A stretch of DNA of 64,000 nt, taken from positions 468,379 to 532,378 of the forward strand of contig PSQN01000013.1 in NCBI GenBank assembly GCA_002989075.1. The letters run 5' to 3'. The notes under the pieces were generated by a model. That model searched no databases, was not told the origin of the DNA, and worked only from the letters and a program-made list of their open reading frames with translations. The number at the start of each line of letters is the position of its first letter. The stretch's first letter is position 1. This document shows positions 38,336-50,109 of the stretch, in pieces. The translations under genes were made by a program, and so were the position numbers. Origin of the DNA: Arthonia radiata (lineage: Eukaryota; Ascomycota; Arthoniomycetes; Arthoniales; Arthoniaceae).

Positions 38336-38588
38336 AGTAACTAGATACTATAGTCTAATTAAGCAACTAGATACTAGGCTTTAGTTAAGTAACTAGATAC
38401 TATAGTCTAGTCAAGTAACTAGATACTATAGTCTAGTCAAGTAACTAGATACTATAGTCTAGTTAAGTAACTAGATACTATAGTCTAGTCAAGTAACTAG
38501 ATACTATAGTCTAGTCAAGTAACTAGATACTATAGTCTAGTCAAGTAACTAGATACTATAGTCTAGTCAAGTAACTAGATACTATAGT
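38336..38588. repeat. 26-bp minisatellite running into the assembly gap
   Basis: About 9.7 tandem copies of AGTAACTAGATACTATAG plus TCTAGTCA/TCTAGTTA. The first two copies are the most diverged and the later ones nearly identical. The array ends at the N run, so its true length is unknown. The left LTR of the same Gypsy has one degenerate unit-like piece (AACTAGATATAGTCTATA near 23333). Confidence 0.95.
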
Positions 38589-38624
38589 NNNNNNNNNNNN
38601 NNNNNNNNNNNNNNNNNNNNNNNN
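38589..38624. other. Assembly gap (36 N)
   Basis: A run of N at the end of the 26-bp minisatellite. The gap most likely reflects failed assembly across the tandem array and may hide more repeat copies; 36 need not be its real size. Confidence 1.
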
Positions 38625-38793
38625 AGCCTTAAGAATAGTAGAGTATAACCTTAAGATTCTTAGTACTTAGTTAGTACTAAGAATAGACTTCTATATATAT
38701 TTCTATTAGTTACTTCAATTTTTTCTTACTCCTTAGTTATTTATCTAGATACTAAATTAGATATGTTACTTTCTTATAAAAGCTATCTTTATA

Positions 38794-41360
38794 TATCTCT
38801 ATAAATTCTATATATTGACTAACTTTAAGAGTTATATATATATCTATACTTAAGTTAGCTGATTAGTCTATATTACCTTATAAATAGACTCTTACATTAA
38901 AAGATATTATTACCTTATTATTACTAATCTTCCTAATAAATCTATCTTTCTTAGCCTTCTATAGCTAAAGAATTATAATATTATCTAGTAGTTTAGCTAG
39001 AATACTCTTTATTTTAATTTTAATTTCTATTTCTAGTATTATAGTATTCTATCTACTAGTACTATAGTCTATATTATCTCTAATAGTCTATATAGCTATA
39101 AAGAAGAGCTATATACCTCTAGTTCTACTAATTTAAAGTAAATTAACTCTATTATAAAGAAATATAGATTAGAGATTTAAAAGATATTAAAGTCTAAACT
39201 TAAAAAAAGGAAGCTAAGTAGTAAAAGCTTGTTTTAGCTTCTTTACTTCTAATTACTAGTAATTCTAGTCTATTAAGTACTTCTAAGTAACTTAGCTTAT
39301 TAGTTCTATATTTCTTAGTTACTTTTAAGTAGACTAAACTAGTATTTAAGTTTATAGTTATATTAGTATAAACTACCTCTATCTAAAGGTTTTAGATCTA
39401 TATCTAAGTTATATTAGTATAACATACTTTTAGAGTTTCTATTCTATTAAGTACTTTCAAGTAGCTTACTTTTTAAGCTTTAAGTTCTATAGTAGCTAAG
39501 ATGCTAGCTATTTCTAAATTTAAGTTTCTAGCTATTTTCTAATAGACTATCTCTAGTTCTAAGTCTATAGCTACTTTTAAGTAAGTTACCTATCTATTAA
39601 AATTTGAGTACTTTTAAGTAGATCAATTTATTTTTATTAATGTTTTACTATTATATTCTTTATATAGAAGCTACCTTTATTTATATTACTAGCCTACTAA
39701 GAGTATTAAATATATTCTATATTAGTCTAATAGATTTAAACTATTATAAATAAACCTTCTAAGCCTTACCTAAGTCTTAATTAAGAAGATATAGATCATT
39801 TCTACTTACTAATTAAATTATAAGTCTTTTATAAAGTATTCTCTAAAAAAGCTATAAAAACCCTTCTACAATATTATTAGTATAATTATAAAATTAAGCT
39901 TTAGCTTAGTTTAGAACTACTCTATAGTCTATTATACTTTTATAGCTAATCTAAAGTAAAGATATTACTTTAATAGTTTAAAGTAAATCCTAATTTAGAC
40001 TTTATTTATACTAGCTATAGTCTAGCTATATCTCTAGTTCTATTTATTTAGAAGCCTAATAGTAATCTTAGAGTTTATATTAATTATAGAGACTTAAATA
40101 CTCTGTTAACTAAGTCTAAGTATCCTCTTTTATTAATCTATAAGATATTAAAATATCTATTTAAAGCTAAGTATTATATAAAGCTAAATATTATCTTTAT
40201 ATTTAACTTTATTTATATAAAAGAAGAGAAAGAATAGAAAACTACTTTTTAAATATACTATAGTCTTTTTAAGTCTCTTATTCTACTATTTAGCTTTTAT
40301 AATAGTTTAGTAACGTTTTAGTATTATATTAATAATACTCTGTAAAAGTATTTTAATAATTTTTATACTACTTATCTTAATAATATTCTTATTTACTTAA
40401 ATAATGAGAAATCTTATTAGAACTATATTTAATAAATTTTAGAAAAGCTTAATAAGGTTAGTTTATAATATAATCTTAAGAAATATACATTTATAGTTTA
40501 AAAAATAAAGTATTTAGAACTTATTATTACTACTAATAGTATCTAAATAGAGCTTAAGAAGATTAAAACTATTATTGACTAGTTCTAACTCTACTTTATT
40601 AAAGATATTTAAAGTTTTCTTAGTTTTACTAACTTTTATTATTATTTTATTCTTAGATTTTTAAGAATTAAGGTACTACTCCTCTTATTATGCTAATATA
40701 TAAGAATAAAATCTTTTTCTAGTCTTTTAAATATTAATCTATATTTAAGATACTTAAGTTGATATTTACTAAAAGTTCTATTTTTACTTACTTTAATTCT
40801 AAGAAGCCTATTATTATTAAAATAGACTTATCTAATTAGATTAATATTAAATTATTATCTTAGTATAATAATAAGAGTATTCTCTATTTTATTATATTCT
40901 TCTTCTAAAAGATATTACTAGCTAAGTATAATTATAAAATCTATAGTAAGAAATTATTAGTAATTATTAAATCTTTTAAGAAATAGTACTCTAAGCTTAA
41001 AGACTCTTTATATTTAATTTTAATAATTACTAATTATAAGAATCTAAAATAATTTATAACTACTAAGAATCTCTTATATTATTAAGCTTACTAGGCTAAA
41101 TTTTTATCTTACTTTAATTCTTAGCTTATCTATTATTTAAGTAAGAAAGATAAGAAACTTAACAGTCTTACTTATTAATCTAGTAATTTTTCTATTAAAG
41201 GAAGAAATATAGCTCTAGACCTAAGAACAGCTTACTAATAACAAGTACTTATTAAGCTATAGTATATATATAATTTAGAAGCTATTAATAAACCTTTAAA
41301 TTATTCTAGTTCTACTTTAGCTCTAGTTAATACTTATATTTTATATTATATAATTCTAAG
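38794..41360 (+). mobile_element. Ty3/Gypsy fossil J, partial
   Basis: A third Gypsy family on the plus strand. Reverse transcriptase is at about 39990-40440 (FLFRKPNSNLRVYINYRDLN, and TYLNNILIYL for the YVDDILIYS box). RNase H is at about 40880-41190 (TNYKNLK, from the usual TDHKNLE). The upstream 1.1 kb is the protease-to-RT linker region in decayed form. Integrase and both LTRs are not seen: the left side abuts Gypsy I and the right side the LINE at about 41360. It is heavily broken by RIP. Confidence 0.8.
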
Positions 41361-44300
41361 TAGACCTTAAGTGTTTAGTTCTTATATAGAAAAGACCTCG
41401 ATGAAGACGTAAATACGAGTATAAGCATACATAAGCAAGAGTAGCAAGCATACGGAGGCTCGCTATATAATTATACGTCGACAGAGCATTATAGGAGGCG
41501 TAGTTGCGCGATATATACAAGATACACGCGTCGCGCGTAATACGCGTACGATAGAAGAAACTAGAGGCGATATACCCCAATTCCGGAGTAAAAATACTTA
41601 GAACCAATAGAACGGTACTTAAAAACCTTATAGTACCGTAGAATACATTTAGAACGCTCTTACGAAACTATAGAGCGTCTACTAGCTAAACCTTATTAAG
41701 GCTATTTAGAACCTTAAAGATACGCTCGTATATAAGGAGCGTATAAATAGTAGAAGAGAAGCGTTAAGCGTAGTAGAGCGCCGGCTTTAGAATATTGAGA
41801 AGGTACTAATAGGTCCTTCTACGCAGCTTATATAGGCCGTAGTCGCGATGCAGGCCTTAAGCGAGGAACACGTACGTACGTCTCCTTTAGACCGGCCAAC
41901 TATATAAGTTTAAGTCAAAAAGGCTAAATAGATAGGAAGCTAGAAGCTCCTCAAAGAAATTTAGAAATCGATTTCGGCCGCGGCTGTAGTTTAGACCCTC
42001 TAAAGCGGCATAGTTAAGGTCGCTCTTTTAAGTGTATAAGCTGCGCTATAGGCGCAGAGTATAGTTACTATGCTAGACTTAAAGGTCCTACGTTAGAACT
42101 TTCTTATCGAGGTACCGGGTGTCCCTCTCGCGACGCCGGTCGGCTATACGAGCAAAGAGACAAACGCAGCTCTATAAAGGGCTATTAAGAGGAGCTTAGT
42201 AAGCGTAGTAGGGCGCCTATAGGTTACGCAGGCCTTTTAGCTATACGCGCCGTATAAAGAGAGCGTACAATAAGCGCGGAACAGAAGCGAGTGGAGGGGA
42301 GGCAAGACGTATAGGTCGCTAATCGTTAGGCTATTTATCTAAGCTATATAGTACAAGATAGTCTAGAAAGAGCTTATCTTTAACGTACGGCTCTATAATA
42401 TAAAGATCTTTAATTAGGGCGTTTAGGTTCGATACTGCTTTAAGTATTAATAGTAGGGCTACTACTAATTAGCCTACTATCGGGCGGCGCGCTATAGCCA
42501 GTATACAGGAGCGTACAATACTCGCGCGTATAGCGCAGATAGGGTATTTTGCGCGAACTACGGCAAAAACTACAGAACCTAGCAGCGTAGAGAATACTAT
42601 ATATTTTAGATATACTCCGAAGGAATTTAGATACAGCTAACCAGCCTAGCCGCGTAGTCGCAGCGCATCCGATATACAGCCGGACTACAGATAAATACCG
42701 AGGACTTTACCCTTTAAGTTAGCAAAAGAAAGGTAGCTTCTTAGCTTAAGCCGGTCCGCCGCGCCAAAAGACTAAACTTTATTGTCTTAGCGGTAAGAGA
42801 CTTCTTTCAAGGACTCTTACCGTTCGGAAGCTAGATTACGTAGCTTAGAGGAGAAGTCTAGCTTATAGAGATAGAGATCGATTAGAGTAAACTATAACAG
42901 AACACTAAATTATTCAGTATAATTATAGAAACTCGAATAATAGGGCCACACGCCTCTTCTTTAACTTACTTAAGGATAGTATAATAATTGTACTTTAAGA
43001 GCCTACTTAGAATACTTATACCTCTTTAACCTACTGCCTACGACCGTACTAGCTCGAGTTCGACCTAAGCTCTTCTATAAAGGTAGCCTTCCTAGTTAAT
43101 AGGAGGCTTATAGAAACGAGCGTTACCTTCTTACAGTTTAGGCTATATATAGCTCGTCTTACCTACCGGCTGGGCGGAAGAACCTTTAGTATAGTTAACG
43201 TGTACAATCCGCGAGAGAGCAGCGGTACCCTTACAACACTAAGACCTATTTAGAAGGCTCTTTAAGACGCCAAAGGGGAGTATATATTGCTTAGGAACTT
43301 TAATCTCTACGATCCCCTTTAGGGAGGATCTATAGCTGCGAGTAAAGTAAACGTAAAGATTCTATGTAATATATGCGCGGAATATAAGCTTTATCTACTA
43401 ATTCTATGTTTAGATCTAACCTAGAGGCAAGGTTAGTTGTTATCTATAATCAACCTTATCTTTGCGGCGGAAGGCGTAAGGAGAGATATCTTCTTCTGTA
43501 GCCTTCGCCCGAAGTAGGCTCTTACCTAGAACTATATCTTAATTAACCTACAGTTAATAGACGCATCTAAAGAGTACAAAGGCTGTATGCGGCTCGTACT
43601 TAATATACTTAACCTTAATAGCCTTACTAAGGCTCTTAGCAATATACGCTAGTACGAAGAAGACTACCTCCTCGAGGCCCTCTGGTCTCGGCTAGCGAAC
43701 CTACTTCTAGAGTACTACCGACTAGCACGCCTAAGTAACTAAGCAAGGCCAGACTAGTTCCTCGAGGCGAGCAAGCTACTTGTACGCACAAAGTAGGTAA
43801 AGAAGGAGTACTATGTATACTACTCGCCGTCTATAAAGCGTAATTTCTAATATTAGTTAAACCTACTAAAGAGGGAACTTCGTCGAAACAATTAAGAGCG
43901 GTAGCGTCGATTTATATAAGACTATACTTAATTAGCTTAGTAGAGGAAAAGTCTATAGAGAATATCGCAGTAAAGTAGAGGAAAGGGGGGGGGGCCCGAC
44001 TAAGATTCCTCCGCTACGTAACCTGTCTAATAGAGAGCTTATTAGTTTCCTTAAGAATAAGGTTGCGGTTCTATCTTAGAAGTTCTTTCTACCCGTACCG
44101 CCAACGAATCTTACAGACCTTAATAGCGACATATAGGTAGAGCGCACGCTTAGTATATCTATCGAGGTCTTAATTAAGGAAATACAGCAGCTAGTAGGAA
44201 GACTTCTAAATAGTAAGGTACTAGAACCGAATAGGATTCTAAATAAGATTTTAAAAGCTATTCTTCTATCTTACGAGGTGTATCTTACGCGCATAGTAGA

Positions 44301-46500
44301 CGTATGCCTAGTATTAGGAGCACAGCCTTAGGTCTTTAATTAAACGACTACAATCGTTCTATAGAAGAAGAGCAAGAAGGACTACGCAGCTGCAGCCAGC
44401 TACCGGCCGATTGCCCTAGAGAATATAGTAGCGAAGCTCACCGAGAAGGCGCTAGCAAACAGAATTTAGGATTACGCTAAGATTTACAACCTCTTGTCTT
44501 AGAAGTAGCTAGAGGCGAGGCGGTAGAAATCTATACTATCTGTAATTAAGCTACTTACCTTATACGTTTAGACTACGTAGCACGCGCGACTAGGGTATAT
44601 AGTATCTACACTTAGCTTAGACTAAGCCGGCGTATTCAATAACGTCTCGCATATAAGGCTTATTGCGATTCTTAGGCGGAAGGGCTTTTCTATCTAAATA
44701 CAGCGGTACGTCGAAGGCTTCCTTAGCGGTAGGCGTACGTAGCTTGCGCTAGAGACGCGTATTAGTAGCTAGCTTAATATTCGAAGTAACATACTATAGG
44801 GATTCTCGCTATCTTCTATCCTCTATCTGTTCTTTGTCTCGGCCCTACTAGAAGAGTTCTAGGCGGTAGACAACAATACTCTTAGGTTCGGCTTTATCGA
44901 TAATATTAACCTTATAGCGTAAACGCCGACTACGCGAAACGTATACAGAAAGCTTAGCGAGGTATATACAATCTACAAGCGCTAGACGGTCCGATACGGA
45001 GTACGATTTATACTAGAAAAGTATTAGCTTATATACTTTATCTGTAGTAGAAAGTACTTAACTGCGGATCTAGCCTCAACCGTAAAGGTTGGCGGTCGCG
45101 ACGTATAAGTGTAGAACAAGGAAATACGTATTTTAAGCGTCTAGATAGACCCGAAGCTTAGCTAAAAAGCGTAAGTTAAGTATACGACCTACAAGAGAAG
45201 CGTAGAATACTCGTATCTCAGTAGAATTGCGGTATTAACGTAGAGACTCTTAGTACGGAGAACTATTCTGCTCTATATAGCGGTTGTTTGGTTAGCTATG
45301 CTGTATAGCGTCTAAGAGTAGGGGGTAACGACGCTCTATAGCTTAAGAAAATACGTAGAGCGGGCGCTCGCTAGCCGACAGAATTAATGTCTTTACTAGA
45401 CTACTAGAGAATATTAACGGACCCCGATACCGATTTTAGAGAAGGAGGCCGAGGTTCTGCTAGTAGATCTGTATATAAGATCGTCTTACGTTTAATATAC
45501 GCTTAGCGTACGCTCTATACGCGTTAAAGCTAATATAAGTATAGCGCTCGACTAGGTCTCAACGAGCGCTTAAAAGCCGGGTTAGCTAGTATCGAGACCG
45601 CGTACGTATAGAGAGCGATTTAGCGCGTAAGCTACTGTCCTCTAGAAACAGATAAGTAGCTTACCTCGACTCGCAAAACTAAAGGTAATCGCTAGAGCTT
45701 TTCTTTAAGTAAAGTAAAAACGTCGCTAGACCTCTTACAAGCTAAAACGGAGGGCGCGTACCTTTACTGCGTAGACTATACCTTAGTTGTATAATAATTG
45801 TACGGTTTATACATAGCTTACAAAAGCGGAGGTTACGGCTCTATTTCTTCTCTATATAGAGGTTCTAGGTCTTAACGCGTAGTTAGCAAAAATTAGGGTC
45901 TTTAATATAAATTTGGGCTGCGACTACAGCTAAGGTCAATAAACAGTAAAGTACGTTCTTCTCTTTTGTCCTCTTTACGACCGATTAAGGTTGCTAAAAG
46001 AGTATTAGATAGAGAATATATAGTAGCTACTTACGACTCTAGCGCACGTAGCGCGGGTAGCGCGCTGGTTTGTCGTATACGGGGCGCTGGGTCAATTCTA
46101 TATTGCCTGAGAGGTCGGTACTGAGTCGATAGACGACTAAAGGCCGTTCTAAAGCCTCGAGTAATAGCGGTAAGGGGTATAGAAGGTAGGTATAGTAAAG
46201 GCTAAGAATGTTGTTAGAAAGCTAAGAGAACCGCAAAAAGCGCGGAGTAGTTGTATATATAGCACGCTAGAGGCGTCTATATTGCAGCAAGGCAAGCTAA
46301 GAGTTTTTCTTCTAGAGTTTTTCTCTATTCTAGGTAGACCGTCTACGTAGCCCTCCTAGAGACTGGTATTGAACGTTAAATTAAATTTAATAATAGTACT
46401 ATAGCCGTACTACGGCCGTTCTAAGCTTACTTTAGAACTAGAGCAGCTCTAGGCCTAGATCGGCCTAAAGGCGTCTAGTATATAGAGGCGTTTATCTATA
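41360..46500 (+). mobile_element. Tad-like LINE (non-LTR retrotransposon) K
   Basis: A plus-strand LINE of about 5.1 kb, richer in G+C than anything around it. ORF1 (about 41600-42740) has a nucleic-acid-binding zinc-knuckle cluster at 42430-42600 (GADRVFCANYGKNY-like text, from CxxCxxxHxxxxC units). ORF2 (about 42750-46400) has an AP-type endonuclease at about 42850-43550 (IVNVYNPRESSGTL; LGNFNLYDPLWGG), a reverse transcriptase at about 44330-45070 (ASYRPIALENIVAKLTEKAL), and an RNase-H-like and cysteine-rich tail to about 46400. The RT active-site box at 44893-44920 reads FIDNINLIA where F-x-D-D is expected, so the second aspartate is lost. Frames are cut by many TAG/TAA codons at former CAG/CAA and TGG sites. 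A 10-G run lies at 43985-43994. No poly(A) tail or TSD was found. A minus-strand frame at 41356-41607 is a shadow. Confidence 0.9.
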
Positions 46501-46718
46501 TTCTTTCCTTGTTTTATAGAAGTTTATCTATTGCCTAGTAAATATATTGTACTTTACTCTATTTACTACTAGCTCTATACTAAGTCTAAGTTTTTTAGGT
46601 CTTTTACTATTAATCTACTTACTACTTCTATTAAAAGTATACTACTATCTAGTCTATATTCTTTACTACTACTATTTAGCTATCTATATACCTTTTACTT
46701 CTATAAGTATTATATATA
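46501..46718. other. Unclassified spacer after the LINE
   Basis: AT-rich sequence with no recognisable gene. It may hold the 3' untranslated end of the LINE, whose exact terminus is unclear. Confidence 0.4.
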
Positions 46719-46912
46719 TATAAATAGATACTCTAGTAGTATAGAATAGATAAATTAATACTCTATCTTAATAATAGAACTAATCTTTAAGAAATAGAAG
46801 AAGAAAGCCTTCTACTTCTTAAATAAAACTCTATACTCTAGAAGCCTAATAGAGCTACTTTAGAGCTACGCCTTAGTTATATCTTAACTATAACTATAAT
46901 ACACTTTTATAA
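46719..46912. repeat. 195-bp direct repeat, left copy
   Basis: It pairs with 48873-49068 in the same orientation and starts at ATAAATAGATACTCTAG. Differences are mostly transitions. Confidence 0.85.
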
Positions 46913-48872
46913 CTATCTCTCTCTTTTCTACAATAGCCTTTATTATAGTATAGATATAGTATAAATAAGCTCTAACTACTCTCTATAAGACTAGAAGTAG
47001 TACTAGTAATAGAAAAAGGTACCTTATCTCTATAAATAGCGTTTAGATATTAGTATCCTTTATAGTAACTATCTAATAGATATTAAGATAGCTATACCTT
47101 AAGATAAAAGAACTAGTTGTTTTAAACAATATATTGCTTAGATAGTGTTTACGTTTATATTATAACTTACTTATACTTTATATATATAACTCTTACTCTA
47201 CGTCTATTTATAATTATAAACTATAATATACTCTTTAAAGCTAGCTTTATACTTATTATATATATATCTAACGTACCTATAATATACTCTCCTTTTATAT
47301 ATAACGCCGGCTATAAATATACTAGTACCTTCTAGCAATACTATTCTATACTACTAATATATTATATATATTACTAGTATACGTTGCTATATCTATAAGT
47401 ACTTTAACTATCTCTATTACGCTAACTAAAAGTATAACTATTATAGAGACTAGCGGTATAACTATAACCTAGTATATAACTATATAGGTAGTATATAGAT
47501 TATATATAGCTAATACTAGTAGACTTCTACCTTCTATACTGCTAGATTTAGCTGTCTAGTAGAGTTATATAGTATTCTTAAGAATAATAAGCTTAACGTA
47601 ACTAAGTAGCGTAGCTAACTTATACTATTAATATATAAGGTTATTAATATTAAATCTAATATAGAGGTCAACGTCCGCTACTATAAGTACTAAGGGGAGG
47701 TTCTAATCTTCTATAAGAAGAAACTAATATCTATAGTAAATTAAACTAGAAAGGATATACTTACTGTATAGAAAAATAGTAAGGCGAATATAATAAATAC
47801 CGTTACTAATAAGCGTATCTTAGACTTTCTAGTAAGTTATCTATACTCTCTATACTATTTTCTAACGCTTTGCTAAATTAACGTAGCTAAGATAATCTTA
47901 GAGCTTCTATTTAATAGTATTAACATTACTAATAGTATCTAGTAAGGTATCTAAACTAGTACTACTTTTATATAGTAGACATATTTTCTGTATATTTTAT
48001 ATACGTCTTATATAGTTAACTCCGCTCTAAACTTCTTATCTTATTAAGTAGACTGTACGTACCGCTACTCTAGACCTAGAGTCTAAGCTATTAGAGCTAT
48101 TATCGAACCTAGAAGACTTTAGTAGATTTAAGGATAATAATAAGTAAGCTAAGTAACAAGTAGAAAGATACTATTAAACGTATACTTTATATATACTAGC
48201 TACTATTATACTGTCTATCTTATTTATTAGTATTTTCTCTTTATTAATTTTTACTTTTAGACTCGCTTTTTATAAGCAAGATAGATATATTTTATATATA
48301 CTATATCTATATATCCTAGTCAATACGCTTAGCTAGGCTCTATATTTAGAGCGCTATATCTAGATAGAGACTTAGTCTTTAGTAATATATAATAGTAATA
48401 ATAAAAAGTTACGGGTAGAGGTTCTATAATCTTTTAAAAACTCTAAATTTTTAATTATAATTATATTCTATATAAGCTACTTATACTCTATATATTATTT
48501 ATACAGCCGTACTAGCTTACGCTTCTATATATATTTATAGATTAAAACGCTAAACTAAGTCTATATTTTACCTTCGCTAGAAAGTAGAAGCTTCTCTAAA
48601 ACCGACTTATAAATACTAATTTACAATCTAATATAATACTCTTTAGTACTCTGTAGATTGCTACAATCTTTATAAGAAATATATCTACTAATTACTTAGC
48701 TATTATTTCTATTAATACTAAGATATATTTTATTATTTTTATATAGCTAGTCTAGCTATTACTAACCTAGCCTCTTTAGACCGCCTTTCTATATAGAGAT
48801 AGTTCTACTTATATATTATAGATATCTCTATCTTTCTAGACTACTAGAACTATAAAAATAGAGAGACTAGAA

Positions 48873-49068
48873 CTATAAATAGATACTCTAGTAGTATAGA
48901 ATAGATAAATTAATACTCTATCTTAACAGTAGAACTAATGTCTAAGAAATAGAAAAAGAGAGTCTTCTACTTCTTAAATAAAACTCTATACTTTAGTAGT
49001 CTAATAGAGCTACTCTAGAGCTATATCTTAGTTATATCTTAACTATAACTATAATACGCTTTTATAAT
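48873..49068. repeat. 195-bp direct repeat, right copy
   Basis: It pairs with 46719-46912 and ends near ATAATACGCTTTTATAA. Beyond it similarity between the two flanks ceases. Confidence 0.85.
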
Positions 49069-49835
49069 ATAACTATTACTACTTAGCTCTAGCTTATTAC
49101 TTTACTTTACTTTACTTCTATATCTATTAAAGATAATATTATATATATAGAGATATAATTAGTTTAAAAAGAGCTTAGTAAAAAAGTTACTTATCTATTA
49201 CTATATACTCTCTCTATTTTTATATAATAATAGTAATAGCTAGACTATACTAATAAATTAAGAAAAGTAGATTTTATAACTAGAGATATAGAAATATACT
49301 AATAAGAATATTAGATAAAAAATAATTATATAGATAATAGAAATAAAACTTCTAATATTAATACTATCTATTTAGTATTCTAGTAGAAGCTCTTCTAGCT
49401 ATAGTAGAATTATCTATATATTTAATTTTTTATAACTATATATACTAGTATATCTACTATAATAGTATCTCTAATAATTAAGCTGTTTTAAGTTATAAAG
49501 ATAATATATATAAATTATTCTATAGTAGTATCTAGTATATTCTTTTTTATATAAGTATTCTATATTATTTCTATAAAGTATAAACTTAAGATTATTAAAG
49601 CTTCTCTTATATAGAGAAAATTTCTAATAAGATATACTATATTACTAAAGTTAGTAGAAATATAATAGTATTATTATTTTTTCTATATATATAGAATAGA
49701 CCTAGTATTAGTACTTTTTATAGAGCTTAGTAATAATAGTAGTAAGAAGCTAGTATACTATTAATAATATCTATAACTAATTTACTACTATAAGACCTTC
49801 TATATTAATAATAAATTTAATTTAATATCTAATAC
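49069..49835. other. Unclassified spacer before tandem Gypsy
   Basis: AT-rich decayed sequence with a CTTTA repeat near 49095-49115. No gene or known family is recognisable. Confidence 0.4.
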
Positions 49836-50109
49836 TATTATAGATAATATTGAGATAAACTTATTAACTATATAGAGAAACAATAGAATTCTAAAGCTAT
49901 AGAATAACTATTTAGAAAGTTAAAACTACTATTTAAGTTAATTAGAACTACTTACTAAGTCTTTATTTTTATTTAAATAACTAAAAGGTAGTATTAATAA
50001 AAGCTAAACTAAAAGATAATTTATAGTAAAGAATAGTCTTTTTAATATAGTAGGTATATTAATAGCTTTTAAATATAGTAAATAGTTAATTTAAGTTAAT
50101 TTTATAATA
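49836..50109 (-). repeat. Gypsy G2 left (3') LTR
   Basis: It starts TATTATAGATAATATTGAG and ends TTTATAATA, matching the G1 LTRs. The five bases before it are AATAC (49831-49835), the candidate TSD; the right-hand partner would lie beyond the tandem array. Confidence 0.88.

Larger units (their letters stand above)
23297..38793 (+). mobile_element. Ty3/Gypsy retrotransposon fossil I (split by Gypsy H)
   Basis: A plus-strand Gypsy fossil. The left LTR is about 23297-23560, the right LTR about 38125-38793 (enlarged by a minisatellite and interrupted by the N gap). Gag starts near 23670, is split by Gypsy H at 24203-31491, and resumes at 31492. A decayed zinc knuckle lies near 31995-32080 and a decayed retropepsin site near 32255. 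Reverse transcriptase is at about 33090-33420 (LFKAEVYIKLDLYKTYYYL and the later LNNIFIYLL). Integrase is at about 34550-35270 (NSQTKYIN, from the usual DGQTERxN). A chromodomain-like tail follows at about 35720-35890. A further 2.2 kb separates pol from the right LTR. It is broken throughout by dense RIP. The outer LTR ends are not certain to the base, and no clean TSD was found. Confidence 0.85.
38125..38793 (+). repeat. Gypsy I right LTR, enlarged and gapped
   Basis: It opens with the first LTR palindrome at 38137-38163 (perfect 11-bp arms TTCTTAGAGCT/AGCTCTAAGAA). Then comes sequence absent from the left LTR, including the minisatellite at 38336-38588 and the N gap, and from 38625 the rest of the LTR: half of the second palindrome, the third palindrome at 38657-38683, and the end GCTATCTTTATA at 38793. 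Confidence 0.7.
46719..49068. mobile_element. Unclassified element with about 195-bp direct terminal repeats
   Basis: Two direct repeats (46719-46912 and 48873-49068) flank about 1.96 kb. They share runs such as AATAGATACTCTAGTAGTAT, TCTTCTACTTCTTAAATAAA and TATATCTTAACTATAACTAT. The layout fits a small or internally reduced LTR element. The core keeps some CpG-rich words (47290-47330, 47660-47700) but no domain that I can name. TSD and exact ends are not resolved. Confidence 0.6.

Noticed and set aside
38336-38588. CRISPR-like regular repeat
   Set aside because: The 26-bp units are contiguous with no spacers, inside a fungal LTR; a plain minisatellite.
41356-41607. 83-codon minus-strand open frame
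   Set aside because: It is antisense to the start of the LINE, with no homology; chance frame in a G+C-richer stretch.
43985-43994. 10-G run as a functional signal
   Set aside because: It lies within the LINE between endonuclease and RT; slippage or assembly noise is as likely, and no structure surrounds it.
46719-49068. Assignment of the direct-repeat element to Copia
   Set aside because: The repeats share nothing with the 508-bp Copia LTR and no Copia domain could be seen in the core.
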